NCBI GenBank assembly: GCA_947630525.1
Contig: CANRHW010000063.1
Span: forward strand, 1-8,419
Source of the DNA: an uncultured Clostridia bacterium
Lineage (GTDB): Bacteria; Bacillota; Clostridia; UMGS1883
Length of the DNA: 8,419 nt
Reading direction: 5' to 3'
In this document: positions 1 through 7,197 of the stretch, piece by piece
Layout: the number at the start of each line of letters is the position of its first letter
Position numbering within the stretch: position 1 is the stretch's first letter
The notes under the pieces: model-generated
What the model was told of the DNA's origin: nothing
The model's database searches: none
Seen by the model: only the letters and a program-made list of their open reading frames with translations
Position numbers and translations under genes: made by a program

Positions 1-1610
1 TTTTTCAAAGCGTTGAGCAGCTTGTTGTTATCCCTTTGGTGCAGGCCAATGCTGGGTTCGTCGAGGATGTACAGCACGCCGACAAGGCCGGAGCCTATCT
101 GCGTGGCCAGCCGTATCCGCTGCGCCTCGCCGCCGGAAAGAGTTCCCGCGCTGCGGGAAAGCGTCAGGTAGTCGAGGCCCACGTTTTGCAAAAATCCCAT
201 CCGGGCGTTGATCTCCTTTAAAATCTGTTCGGCGATGATAGCGTCGTTTTTACCAAATTTAAGGCTTTTAAAAAAGTCAAGTCCCTCGTTCACGGACATG
301 GAACATACTTCGTCGATGTTTTTACCGCCGACTGTTACGGCGAGGCTTTCTTTTTTCAGCCGCTTGCCGTGACAAACGTTACAGTCTATCTCGCGCATAA
401 GCGGCTCTATGTCCATTTTTGACCACTCGCTGTCGGTCTGCTCATATCGGCGCTGCAAATTGTTCACCAAGCCTTCAAAGGGGGCCCGGTGGCGATGCAG
501 CCTCCCATTCCGGTAAAACTCCAGGTCAAGCATTTCACCCTTCGTACCGAACAAAAATATGTTTATAATTTCTTTTGGCAGAGTTTTTACGGGCACGTCG
601 AGGCGGAAATTGTATTTTTTCGCCAAGGCTCTGTAATACGCGTTAGCGACGCTGTCCTCTTTTTCGGCCGCTCTCCAGCCGCTCACGGAAAACGCGCCCT
701 CCAATACGGAAAGCTCGTCGCTGACAAGCACAAGGCTCGGATCCACCCGTTTGAGAGAACCTATTCCGCCGCACTGGGGACAGGCGCCAAAGGGGCTGTT
801 GAACGAAAAGGTCCGCGGCGACAGCTCCTCCATGCTTATGCCGCAGTCGGGGCAGGCGTAGTTCTGGGAAAAGGTCATTTCCTCCTCCCCGTTGAGCACG
901 ATCACCGTGCCGTCGCTGAGGTGCAGGGCCAGCTCCAGCGAATCCGTCAAGCGCTTGCGTATATCCGGCCGCACCACAAGGCGGTCTATAACTATCTCTA
1001 TATTATGCTTCTTGTTTTTTTCAAGGGCAATTTCTTCGGTGAGCTGGTAAAGGCTACCATCGACCCGGACGCGCACATATCCGCTCTTTTTTGCATCTTC
1101 AAGCACCTTTACGTGTTCGCCCTTTTTTGCTCTTATGACGGGTGCGAGAATGTGCAGGCGGCTGCCCTCGTCAAGCGAAAGTATCTGATCCACGATCTGA
1201 TCAACGGACTGCTGCTTTATTTCCCGTCCGCAGTTGGGACAGTGCGGTATGCCAACCCGCGCGAACAGCAGACGAAGGTAATCGTATATTTCCGTAACCG
1301 TGCCCACCGTGGAGCGGGGGTTTTTATTTGTGGTTTTTTGGTCGATGCTTATAGCGGGGCTGAGCCCCTCGATATACTCCACGTCAGGCTTTTCCATCTG
1401 GCCCAGGAACATACGGGCATAGGCCGACAGCGATTCCACATACCGCCGCTGACCCTCGGCATATATCGTGTCAAAGGCCAGCGAGGTTTTGCCGCTGCCG
1501 CTGACGCCGGTGAATACTACGAGCTTGTCCCTCGGTATTTCAAGACAGACATTTTTTAGATTGTTTTCTTTAGCGCCTTTTATTATAAGCTTGTTCTCGC
1601 GTTCGTTCAC
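1..1610 (-). CDS. uvrA: UvrABC excinuclease subunit A, N-terminal part (runs off left edge)
   Basis: UvrA is the ATP-dependent damage-recognition subunit of nucleotide excision repair in the cytoplasm; it loads UvrB onto lesions. About 536 of the usual ~940 residues are present; the rest lies beyond the left edge. Reading the minus strand shows Walker A GVSGSGKTS at residues 35-43, the NPRSTVGTVTE segment near 90-100, a zinc module with CPDC near 252 and CPQC near 277 (the spacing seen in E. coli UvrA), the ABC signature LSGGEAQRIRLA near 490, and Walker B LYILDEPSIGL near 512. The start is GTG at 1610. It overlaps the uvrB stop as GTGA and is preceded by AGGGGTGA about 7 nt upstream, so translation is probably coupled to uvrB. 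No frameshift is seen. The identification is secure; only the truncation by the window limits it. Confidence 0.97.
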   Translation of the reverse strand, partial: MNERENKLIIKGAKENNLKNVCLEIPRDKLVVFTGVSGSGKTSLAFDTIYAEGQRRYVESLSAYARMFLGQMEKPDVEYIEGLSPAISIDQKTTNKNPRSTVGTVTEIYDYLRLLFARVGIPHCPNCGREIKQQSVDQIVDQILSLDEGSRLHILAPVIRAKKGEHVKVLEDAKKSGYVRVRVDGSLYQLTEEIALEKNKKHNIEIVIDRLVVRPDIRKRLTDSLELALHLSDGTVIVLNGEEEMTFSQNYACPDCGISMEELSPRTFSFNSPFGACPQCGGIGSLKRVDPSLVLVSDELSVLEGAFSVSGWRAAEKEDSVANAYYRALAKKYNFRLDVPVKTLPKEIINIFLFGTKGEMLDLEFYRNGRLHRHRAPFEGLVNNLQRRYEQTDSEWSKMDIEPLMREIDCNVCHGKRLKKESLAVTVGGKNIDEVCSMSVNEGLDFFKSLKFGKNDAIIAEQILKEINARMGFLQNVGLDYLTLSRSAGTLSGGEAQRIRLATQIGSGLVGVLYILDEPSIGLHQRDNNKLLNALK

Positions 1611-3550
1611 TTGTTTTCACCCCTAAGTCTCTTAATTTTGTCACGGAGCTTGGCCGCGTCTTCAAAGCGCAGCTCTTGGGCGGCAAGCTGCATCTCGTTG
1701 GTAAGCTTCGCGATGACATATGTGACGTCGACCTTTTCTTCCGTTTCTTCTCCGGGCTTTACGGCGGCAATAACGTCGCTGACCGCTTTTTGTATGCCCC
1801 TTGGAACAATGCCGTGCTCCCTGTTGTATCTGCCCTGAATTTCACGGCGGCGGTTTGTCTCGCCAATAGCACGCTTCATTGAGTCGGTTTCGGCGTCGGC
1901 GTACATTATAACTTTGCCGTCCACATTGCGGGCGGCGCGGCCTATGGTCTGTATAAGCGACGTCTCGCTGCGGAGGAAGCCCTCCTTGTCGGCGTCAAGT
2001 ATAGCTACGAGCGACACCTCCGGCAGGTCAAGGCCTTCGCGCAGCAGGTTAATGCCCACGAGCACATCAAAAACACCCAGCCGCAGATCACGCACGATTT
2101 CCATACGCTCCAGAGTTTCCACATCGGAATGCATATATTTCACCTTGACGCCCATTGTGCGCAGGTAATCCGTAAGGTCCTCCGCCATTTTTTTGGTCAG
2201 GGTCGTCACAAGGACTCTTTCCCGTTTGTCGGCACGGGCATATATTTCGCCCAAAAGATCGTCAATCTGGCCCTTTACCGGACGGACTATGACCTCCGGA
2301 TCCAAAAGCCCCGTGGGCCTTATCACCTGTTGGGCAATATTTTTCGACAGGGAACGCTCGTATTCCGCCGGGGTCGCGCTGACATATATGGCCTGATTTA
2401 GCCTCGCCTCAAATTCCGAAAAGCTCAGCGGCCGATTGTCCAAAGCCGACGGAAGCCGAAATCCGTAATCCACAAGATTTTGCTTACGGCTGCGATCGCC
2501 GTTGTACATGGCCCGCAGCTGAGGAATAGTGACGTGACTCTCGTCCACTACAAGTAAAAAGTCTTTGGGGAAATAGTCCAGCAGAGTATATGGAGCGCTG
2601 CCCGCCGGCCGGCCGCTGATGTGGCGGCTGTAGTTTTCAATACCGCTGCAATAACCAACCTCACGCATCATTTCAATATCGTAATTTGTCCTCTCTTCAA
2701 GGCGCTGGGCCTCGACGAGCTTATTGTTGGCTCTCAGCTCGCGGAGCCGGTTCTCCAGCTCTGCCTGTATGCCATAAATAGCCGCTTCCAGTTTATCGTT
2801 CGTAGTGACGTAGTGCGACGCAGGGAAGATTGCAACGTGATTTCTTGAACCCAGAATTTCGCCCGTCAGAGAATCAATTTCGGTTATCCTGTCTACCTCG
2901 TCGCCGAAAAACTCAATGCGCACGGCGTTTTTTTCGGAATTGGCCGGGATAATTTCAAGCACGTCGCCATGCACGCGGAATTTGCCGCGAACGAAGTTTA
3001 TGTCGTTCCGCTGATACTGCATTTCAATCAGCCGGGCAATTACCTCGTCCCTGTCGCGAACCATGCCGGGGCGCAGAGAAAGCACCATGTTCCTATAGTC
3101 GTTTGGGTCGCCAAGGCCATAAATGCAGCTTACGGAGGCCACAACGATAACGTCCCGCCGTTCAAACAGAGCGCTGGTGGCACTGTGGCGGAGCTTGTCA
3201 ATTTCCTCATTGGTCTGAGCGTCTTTCTCTATATAAGTATCACTGGCGGCAATATAGGCTTCGGGCTGATAATAGTCGTAAAAGCTGACAAAATATTCCA
3301 CCGCGTTGTTTGGGAAAAATTCCTTTAGCTCACTGCACAGCTGGGCCGCAAGAATTTTGTTGTGCGCCAAAACAAGGGTGGGCCTGTTTATCCTCTCTAT
3401 TACATTGGCCACAGTAAAGGTCTTTCCGCTGCCGGTAACGCCCAAAAGGGTCTGGGCGGCATAGCCGTTTTGCAGACCTTGTACCAAGCTTTCTATTGCC
3501 TGCGGCTGATCGCCGGTAGGCTTATAATCAGATACCAGTTGAAAATCCAT
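1607..3550 (-). CDS. uvrB: UvrABC excinuclease subunit B
   Basis: UvrB is the helicase-like damage-verification subunit that receives DNA from UvrA and recruits UvrC. With the start chosen here it has 647 residues, near the family's usual 650-670. Visible motifs are the N-terminal PTGDQPQAI, Walker A GVTGSGKT at 37-44, the damage-clamping beta-hairpin FYDYYQPEAY at 90-99, the DESH helicase motif II at 336-339, TIGRAARN motif VI, and a C-terminal UVR domain ending in LRFEDAAKLRDKIKRLRG. An in-frame ATG lies 18 nt upstream (3568), but it has no ribosome binding site. The ATG at 3550 is preceded by GGAAG at 7 nt spacing and gives the canonical MDFQLVSDYKP beginning. The gene is first in the uvrBA operon, under a LexA-type promoter at 3584-3612. 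Confidence 0.97.
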   Translation of the reverse strand: MDFQLVSDYKPTGDQPQAIESLVQGLQNGYAAQTLLGVTGSGKTFTVANVIERINRPTLVLAHNKILAAQLCSELKEFFPNNAVEYFVSFYDYYQPEAYIAASDTYIEKDAQTNEEIDKLRHSATSALFERRDVIVVASVSCIYGLGDPNDYRNMVLSLRPGMVRDRDEVIARLIEMQYQRNDINFVRGKFRVHGDVLEIIPANSEKNAVRIEFFGDEVDRITEIDSLTGEILGSRNHVAIFPASHYVTTNDKLEAAIYGIQAELENRLRELRANNKLVEAQRLEERTNYDIEMMREVGYCSGIENYSRHISGRPAGSAPYTLLDYFPKDFLLVVDESHVTIPQLRAMYNGDRSRKQNLVDYGFRLPSALDNRPLSFSEFEARLNQAIYVSATPAEYERSLSKNIAQQVIRPTGLLDPEVIVRPVKGQIDDLLGEIYARADKRERVLVTTLTKKMAEDLTDYLRTMGVKVKYMHSDVETLERMEIVRDLRLGVFDVLVGINLLREGLDLPEVSLVAILDADKEGFLRSETSLIQTIGRAARNVDGKVIMYADAETDSMKRAIGETNRRREIQGRYNREHGIVPRGIQKAVSDVIAAVKPGEETEEKVDVTYVIAKLTNEMQLAAQELRFEDAAKLRDKIKRLRGENK

Positions 3551-3583
3551 TAGATTACTTCCAATCATAACTGTCTAACCACT

Positions 3584-3612
3584 ATTATATACGAACCTAT
3601 GTTCGCTGTCAA
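3584..3612 (-). promoter_or_regulatory. Consensus sigma-A promoter of uvrBA
   Basis: On the minus strand there is a perfect -35 TTGACA (3607-3612), a 17-bp spacer and a perfect -10 TATAAT (3584-3589). Transcription would begin near 3577, giving a leader of about 27 nt before the uvrB ATG at 3550. A promoter this strong needs repression, which fits the LexA box lying inside its spacer. Confidence 0.9.
3592..3605. promoter_or_regulatory. LexA (DinR)-type SOS box in the uvrB promoter spacer
   Basis: The 14-mer CGAACCTATGTTCG has perfect 5-bp arms CGAAC/GTTCG around a 4-bp centre. It matches the Gram-positive LexA/DinR consensus CGAAC-RNRY-GTTCG except at one centre position. It sits exactly between -35 and -10, so bound LexA would block RNA polymerase. 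uvrBA is a classic SOS target in Firmicutes. No lexA gene is in the window, so the repressor itself is inferred. Confidence 0.88.
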
Positions 3613-3625
3613 GTGGTTAGAGAAA

Positions 3626-4282
3626 TTATTTTATGCCCCTTGGGCAAACCCTCATGCAAACGCCACAGACAGCCCCGCGGCCTATGCTCTGAAATTCTTT
3701 TTTCATAAACTCGCTGCATGCGTGCGCGTCGAATATTTCGCTCCGCTCCATGCCGGGGACATAGTTTATTCCCCTAATCGCCATGGCGCGGCAGCTTTCG
3801 GCGCATATTTTGCAGTCGCCGCACAGGTCGCGGTATTCGTGGCTTTCGGTATCTATCGGCGCGTTGGTAAAAACCGTGCCAAGGCGCACCCGGGGCCCGT
3901 ATTTGTACGACAGGAACAAGGCGCTTTTACCTATACTGCCAAGGCCGGCCTTGACGGCGCATTTTTTGTGACTGAAACGGCCGGCGTACTCCCCTACCGA
4001 CTGACTTGCCGGTACGGCCGCGGCGCGGTAGCCGTTACGGTTAAGCAGCAAGACAAGTTTTTCCGCGGCGCGGTCGATGTATGCGTTTACTGTGCGATAG
4101 TGATGAAAATATGTTTTTGTGGGTTCTTCTTCTATCTCGTCGACAACTGCGTCCGACAGGCGAACCACAAGCGAGACCGCAATGTGAAGGCCCTCAAAGG
4201 GAGTGTTGTCGATATATGAAAATCCCACCTCGGATATGAGCTCGTCCTCCATAAGCTTCCTGATTTTTTCTTCCAAAGTCAC
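3626..4282 (-). CDS. QueG-like protein with two 4Fe-4S clusters (epoxyqueuosine reductase-related)
   Basis: This 218-residue protein has a C-terminal double-cluster domain of the Fer4_16 kind. Cysteines lie at 154, 157, 160 and 164 (CGDCKICAESC), at 189, and at 206, 209 and 213 (CGVCMRVCP). The middle part, SQSVGEYAGRFSHKKCAVKAG followed by LGSIGKSALF and LGTVFTN (about 94-140), resembles the cobalamin-contacting core of epoxyqueuosine reductase QueG. It is well short of true QueG (about 300-380 residues), so a queuosine role is not assured; a general cobalamin or redox protein is equally possible. No signal peptide is seen. The start is GTG at 4282, after AGGGGG at a rather close 2 nt; ATG at 4252, after AGGAAG, is an alternative. 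It lies upstream of uvrB in the same direction with no clear terminator between them, so read-through into uvrBA is possible. Confidence 0.8.
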   Translation of the reverse strand: MTLEEKIRKLMEDELISEVGFSYIDNTPFEGLHIAVSLVVRLSDAVVDEIEEEPTKTYFHHYRTVNAYIDRAAEKLVLLLNRNGYRAAAVPASQSVGEYAGRFSHKKCAVKAGLGSIGKSALFLSYKYGPRVRLGTVFTNAPIDTESHEYRDLCGDCKICAESCRAMAIRGINYVPGMERSEIFDAHACSEFMKKEFQSIGRGAVCGVCMRVCPRGIK

Positions 4283-4338
4283 GGCCCCCTTTTTTGATGA
4301 CTTTATCCCCGCAACGCATTTTGCATTTGCAATGTATT

Positions 4339-4367
4339 ATTATATCACATAATTAAAAAAATTGCAA
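4339..4367 (-). promoter_or_regulatory. Promoter of the QueG-like gene (extended -10)
   Basis: On the minus strand TTGCAA (4362-4367) is followed by a 17-bp spacer and TATAAT (4339-4344), with TGA directly before the -10 (extended -10, TGn). The -35 matches consensus at 4 of 6 positions. The leader to the GTG at 4282 would be about 50 nt. It includes the palindrome TTGCATTTGCAA (4321-4332) near the predicted start of transcription. Confidence 0.65.
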
Positions 4368-4375
4368 AATAAATG

Positions 4376-4404
4376 TGGAAATTTTTTGATAAATATGTTA
4401 TAAT
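4376..4404 (+). promoter_or_regulatory. Promoter of the DUF4364-prmA-rsmE operon (extended -10)
   Basis: A perfect -10 TATAAT at 4399-4404 is preceded by TGT (extended -10, TGn). The -35 TGGAAA at 4376-4381 is weak (4 of 6) at 17-bp spacing. Transcription would start near 4411, inside or just before the GGAGGTG ribosome binding site (4411-4417), so the leader would be very short. The -35 boxes of this and the divergent promoter are only 8 bp apart, so the two polymerases would compete. Confidence 0.65.
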
Positions 4405-4422
4405 CTATTTGGAGGTGCATCT

Positions 4423-4995
4423 ATGGAGTATCATTTTCACAAACTTACCGATATAAAGTTACTTATACTTAAAACCATACACTATTTTAAAGAACCTATC
4501 CCAGAGTATATTCTTAACGAAACCATTCTCATCAATAACTATGCAAACTTCTTTGATTTGCAGCAGGCTCTGTATGAAATGACCGAAAACAAACTGGTCA
4601 CATATTATGAGGAAAACGGCGGAAAAATGTACAGCCTTACGAAGCTGGGTTCCACCGCTCTTGAGGGATATGCGGTTCACCTGCCAAAGTCGGTTTGCGA
4701 AAAGCTCTATCAGACCGTCAGGCTTAAAATACGTGAGTATGAGAATGAAATAAGCCTGATTGCCGATTACGAGCGCAGCGGCGACATGGATTATACCGTA
4801 AAGCTTGGCATCATGGAGGGCGGATATAACATTTTTACAGTCACGGTGTCAATATTTGACGAAAAGCTTGCCAAGGACATATGCCGGGAATTTAAGCGCA
4901 CGCCGCAAACTTTGTATAACGAGCTGCTTTCGGTGCTGTTAAAGGAACCCGGCGGCGCAAGCGGCGAAGGTAACGACTTAGAAAAGGGTGATTAA
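4423..4995 (+). CDS. DUF4364 family protein (winged-helix, regulator-like)
   Basis: The 190-residue product matches the clostridial DUF4364 family in length and pattern. An N-terminal helical part, KLLILKTIHYFKEPIP, is followed by NYANFFDLQQALYEMTENKL, and then Y-S-L-T-K-L-G (about residues 70-76), which looks like the wing of a winged-helix DNA-binding fold. The second half, from about 95, is a predicted mixed alpha/beta domain of unknown role. The function is not established; a transcription regulator is the natural inference. The start ATG follows GGAGGTG at 5 nt, the best ribosome binding site in the window. It is the first gene of the operon; its TAA is followed immediately by the prmA ATG (TAAATG). 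The hydrophilic C-terminal tail (GGASGEGNDLEKGD) is probably disordered. The first part of the gene is more AT-rich than its neighbours. Confidence 0.85.
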   Translation: MEYHFHKLTDIKLLILKTIHYFKEPIPEYILNETILINNYANFFDLQQALYEMTENKLVTYYEENGGKMYSLTKLGSTALEGYAVHLPKSVCEKLYQTVRLKIREYENEISLIADYERSGDMDYTVKLGIMEGGYNIFTVTVSIFDEKLAKDICREFKRTPQTLYNELLSVLLKEPGGASGEGNDLEKGD

Positions 4996-5964
4996 ATGAA
5001 TTGGCTGCAAGTGAGTATATTTACTACCGCCGAGGGCATCGAGCCCGTGTGCGGACGGCTGCTCGACATAAATATCGGCGGTTTTGAAATCGAGGATAAA
5101 GACGACTTTAACAGTTTTTTGGAAAACAATCATCAGTACTGGGACTATGTCGACGATGAATTAATGGCTGAAAAGCAGGGTGAAACAAAGGTCAAAATTT
5201 ATCTCAGCGACAACGAGAGCGGCATCGCTCAGTTGGCCCTTGTTCGTTCGGAGCTGAGCGCCCTTAAGAGTCTTGACGCGGACGGCCGCTATGGGCGGCT
5301 TGAAACCGAGATAAAAAGTCTGGCCGAGGAGGACTGGGAAAATAACTGGAAACAATATTTCCATCCTATTCCCGTGGGCGACAGGCTCATAATAAAGCCG
5401 GAATGGGAAACCATAGACGCCCCCGGCGACAAAATTATATTCAATATCGACCCGGGCATGACTTTCGGCAGCGGACAGCACGAAACTACTCGCCTCTGTG
5501 TGGAACAGTTGGACAAGCGTGTAAAAAAGGGAATGCGGGTGTTGGACCTCGGCTGCGGCAGCGGTATTTTATCCATAATATCTCTGATGCTCGGCGCGGC
5601 CTACGCCTATGCCATTGACATTGACCCGAACTGCCGCAAGATCGCCTATTCCAACGCGGCGCTTAACGGGATAGGCCCGGACGTATATGACGTAAAGGCC
5701 GGGAATATACTGAACGACGAGGCTTTCAAGGCCGAAGTGGCCGGTATGGGCGGCTTTGATATTGTTGTCGCCAACATAGTTGCCGATGTTATAATACCCC
5801 TCTGTGACGACGTAAGGCGGTACATGAAAGAGGGCGGCGTGTTTATCTGCTGCGGTATAATCGAGCCCCGGTTGCCGGAGGTGCTTGACGCTCTCGGAAA
5901 AAACGGCTTTACCGTTATAGACAAGAAAAACGAAAACGACTGGTACTGCGTAGTTTCTAAATAG
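4996..5964 (+). CDS. prmA: Ribosomal protein L11 methyltransferase
   Basis: PrmA uses S-adenosylmethionine to methylate ribosomal protein L11 at several amino groups. The 322-residue length is typical. The N-terminal substrate-binding domain (about 1-110) leads to EEDWENNWKQYF at 111-122, a PrmA hallmark. DPGMTFGSGQHETT follows at 152-165, then the SAM-binding motif I VLDLGCGSG at 182-190, an acidic ribose-binding segment AIDID near 206-210, and ANIVADVI at 259-266. The start ATG directly abuts the upstream TAA, with GGGTGA 5 nt before it, so translation is probably coupled to the DUF4364 gene. The prmA-rsmE pair is common in Firmicutes, often downstream of heat-shock genes; here a DUF4364 gene stands before it instead. 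Identification is secure. Confidence 0.96.
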   Translation: MNWLQVSIFTTAEGIEPVCGRLLDINIGGFEIEDKDDFNSFLENNHQYWDYVDDELMAEKQGETKVKIYLSDNESGIAQLALVRSELSALKSLDADGRYGRLETEIKSLAEEDWENNWKQYFHPIPVGDRLIIKPEWETIDAPGDKIIFNIDPGMTFGSGQHETTRLCVEQLDKRVKKGMRVLDLGCGSGILSIISLMLGAAYAYAIDIDPNCRKIAYSNAALNGIGPDVYDVKAGNILNDEAFKAEVAGMGGFDIVVANIVADVIIPLCDDVRRYMKEGGVFICCGIIEPRLPEVLDALGKNGFTVIDKKNENDWYCVVSK

Positions 5965-5980
5965 TAAAAGGAAGTAAGAT

Positions 5981-6709
5981 ATGGCAAATTTTTTTGTTGA
6001 TAAAGCCGACATAGACGGCGGGTTGGCCCGGATTGCCGGAGACGAGGCCACGCATATACTCCGGGTGCTGAGGATGAAAGAGGGCGACGCTCTCACGTTG
6101 TGCGACGGCGACGGAATGTTTTACGACGCCGTGATATCCTCCGTCGGCAAAAACCAGGTCGAAGCCGATATTAAATCCGTTAGGCCCGCTCCCACCGAAC
6201 CGAATGTTAAAATAACTCTCTTTCAGGCAATACCTAAAAATCCAAAGCTGGAGTTTATAATACAAAAGGCTGCGGAGATCGGAGTTTGCCGTATAGTTCC
6301 TGTAAATACGGCCCGGATAGTGGCCAAGCTTGAAAAAGAGAACAAACTACAGCGGCTGCAAAAAATTGCCGCCGAGGCCGCGAAGCAGAGCCGCCGTGGC
6401 ATCATACCGGAGGTGTGCGCGCCCGCGGACTTTAAGGACGCCGTAAAAATGGCGGCGGAGCTGGACATGGCCCTTATCCCCTACGAGGAGGAAAGCAATC
6501 TGGCGGCAAAGGACTTTTTGCGCGGGAAAAAAGCCGGGAGCGTCGGCGTTTTTATCGGCCCGGAGGGCGGCTTTGAAGAAAGCGAAGTCAAATTTGCCAA
6601 GCAAAACGGCGTAACGCCGGTCTCTCTCGGCCCAAGAATATTACGGACTGAAACGGCCGGCCTTGTTACGGCGGCGCTCGTCCTATACGAGGCTGGTGAA
6701 ATGAATTGA
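5981..6709 (+). CDS. rsmE: 16S rRNA (uracil-1498-N3)-methyltransferase
   Basis: RsmE methylates N3 of U1498 of 16S rRNA in the assembled 30S subunit, using SAM. The 242-residue product has the N-terminal PUA-like domain (about 1-70, with EATHILRVLRMKEGD at 22-36) and a C-terminal SPOUT domain with a trefoil knot. Family motifs are KLEFIIQKAAEIGV at 89-102, EAAKQSRR at 132-139, IGPEGGF at 192-198 and LGPRILRTETA at 216-226. The ATG follows AGGAAG at 6 nt, 16 bp after the prmA stop. The stop TGA at 6707-6709 overlaps the TTG start of the next gene by 2 nt (TTGA). Nothing looks broken. Confidence 0.96.
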   Translation: MANFFVDKADIDGGLARIAGDEATHILRVLRMKEGDALTLCDGDGMFYDAVISSVGKNQVEADIKSVRPAPTEPNVKITLFQAIPKNPKLEFIIQKAAEIGVCRIVPVNTARIVAKLEKENKLQRLQKIAAEAAKQSRRGIIPEVCAPADFKDAVKMAAELDMALIPYEEESNLAAKDFLRGKKAGSVGVFIGPEGGFEESEVKFAKQNGVTPVSLGPRILRTETAGLVTAALVLYEAGEMN

Positions 6710-7197
6710 ACGCATATTTGGGGAAAACGGAGGAGCACGATGTTTTTATACAGCTGGCTTTAAGGGATTTTACGGGCGAACAGCGGGTCTTTGACATAAA
6801 ACGCCGCCCTACCGGCAAGCCCTACGCCGTGGACGGGCCTTGCTTTTCTTTCGCGGACAGCTGCGGCTATGTGCTCTGCGCGGTGAGCCGCGGCGAAATT
6901 GGGGCCGACTTGGAGCTGAGCCGCAGCGCAAAAAAATATATGCCCGTCGCCAAGCGGTTTTTTGCTTCAGACGAGGCCGCCGCGGCCACCGAGGAAAACT
7001 TTTTTGAACTGTTTACGGCAAAAGAGGCCTATGTAAAATACACCGAAATGGGAATTTTTAGCGGAATGGAATTCTTCTCGGCTATGAGCGGACAGATCGG
7101 GGACGTTAATATAATCAAATTTACTGACGGTAACTGCATTTGTGCGGCGGCGTCAAAAACTGAAAGGGAAGTGAATGTAAAATGGATATACTTGTGA
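6706..7197 (+). CDS. 4'-phosphopantetheinyl transferase superfamily protein (compact, Sfp-type, atypical)
   Basis: The family moves 4'-phosphopantetheine from CoA to a serine of acyl or peptidyl carrier proteins. The 163-residue product is shorter than Sfp (about 224). It keeps TGKPY at 36-40, the Mg-binding GADLE (D68, E70), KRFF at 83-86, and FTAKEAYVK at 103-111 with E107 and K111. The block that usually reads F-N-I-S-H-S is F-S-F-A-D-S here (47-52), so the conserved histidine is replaced. The tryptophan usual before the KE motif is a phenylalanine. The start is TTG at 6706, overlapping the rsmE stop; GGTGA lies 6 nt upstream, and no in-frame ATG gives a complete domain. No carrier protein or synthase gene is nearby, so the partner is unknown. 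It may serve fatty acid or secondary metabolism, or have reduced activity. It overlaps the next gene by 16 bp. Confidence 0.82.
   Translation: MNAYLGKTEEHDVFIQLALRDFTGEQRVFDIKRRPTGKPYAVDGPCFSFADSCGYVLCAVSRGEIGADLELSRSAKKYMPVAKRFFASDEAAAATEENFFELFTAKEAYVKYTEMGIFSGMEFFSAMSGQIGDVNIIKFTDGNCICAAASKTEREVNVKWIYL

Noticed and set aside
489..1559. A 356-codon open frame on the plus strand, opposite uvrA
   Set aside because: It lies wholly antisense to uvrA, whose motifs (Walker A, zinc cysteines, ABC signature) are all in place on the minus strand. The plus-strand translation shows no recognisable domain.
3550..3568. The upstream ATG (3568) as the uvrB start
   Set aside because: No ribosome binding site precedes it, whereas the ATG at 3550 has GGAAG at good spacing and gives the family's normal N-terminus.
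3599..4219. A 206-codon open frame on the plus strand, opposite the QueG-like gene
   Set aside because: It is antisense to a gene with clear 4Fe-4S motifs and starts inside the uvrB promoter, with no ribosome binding site.
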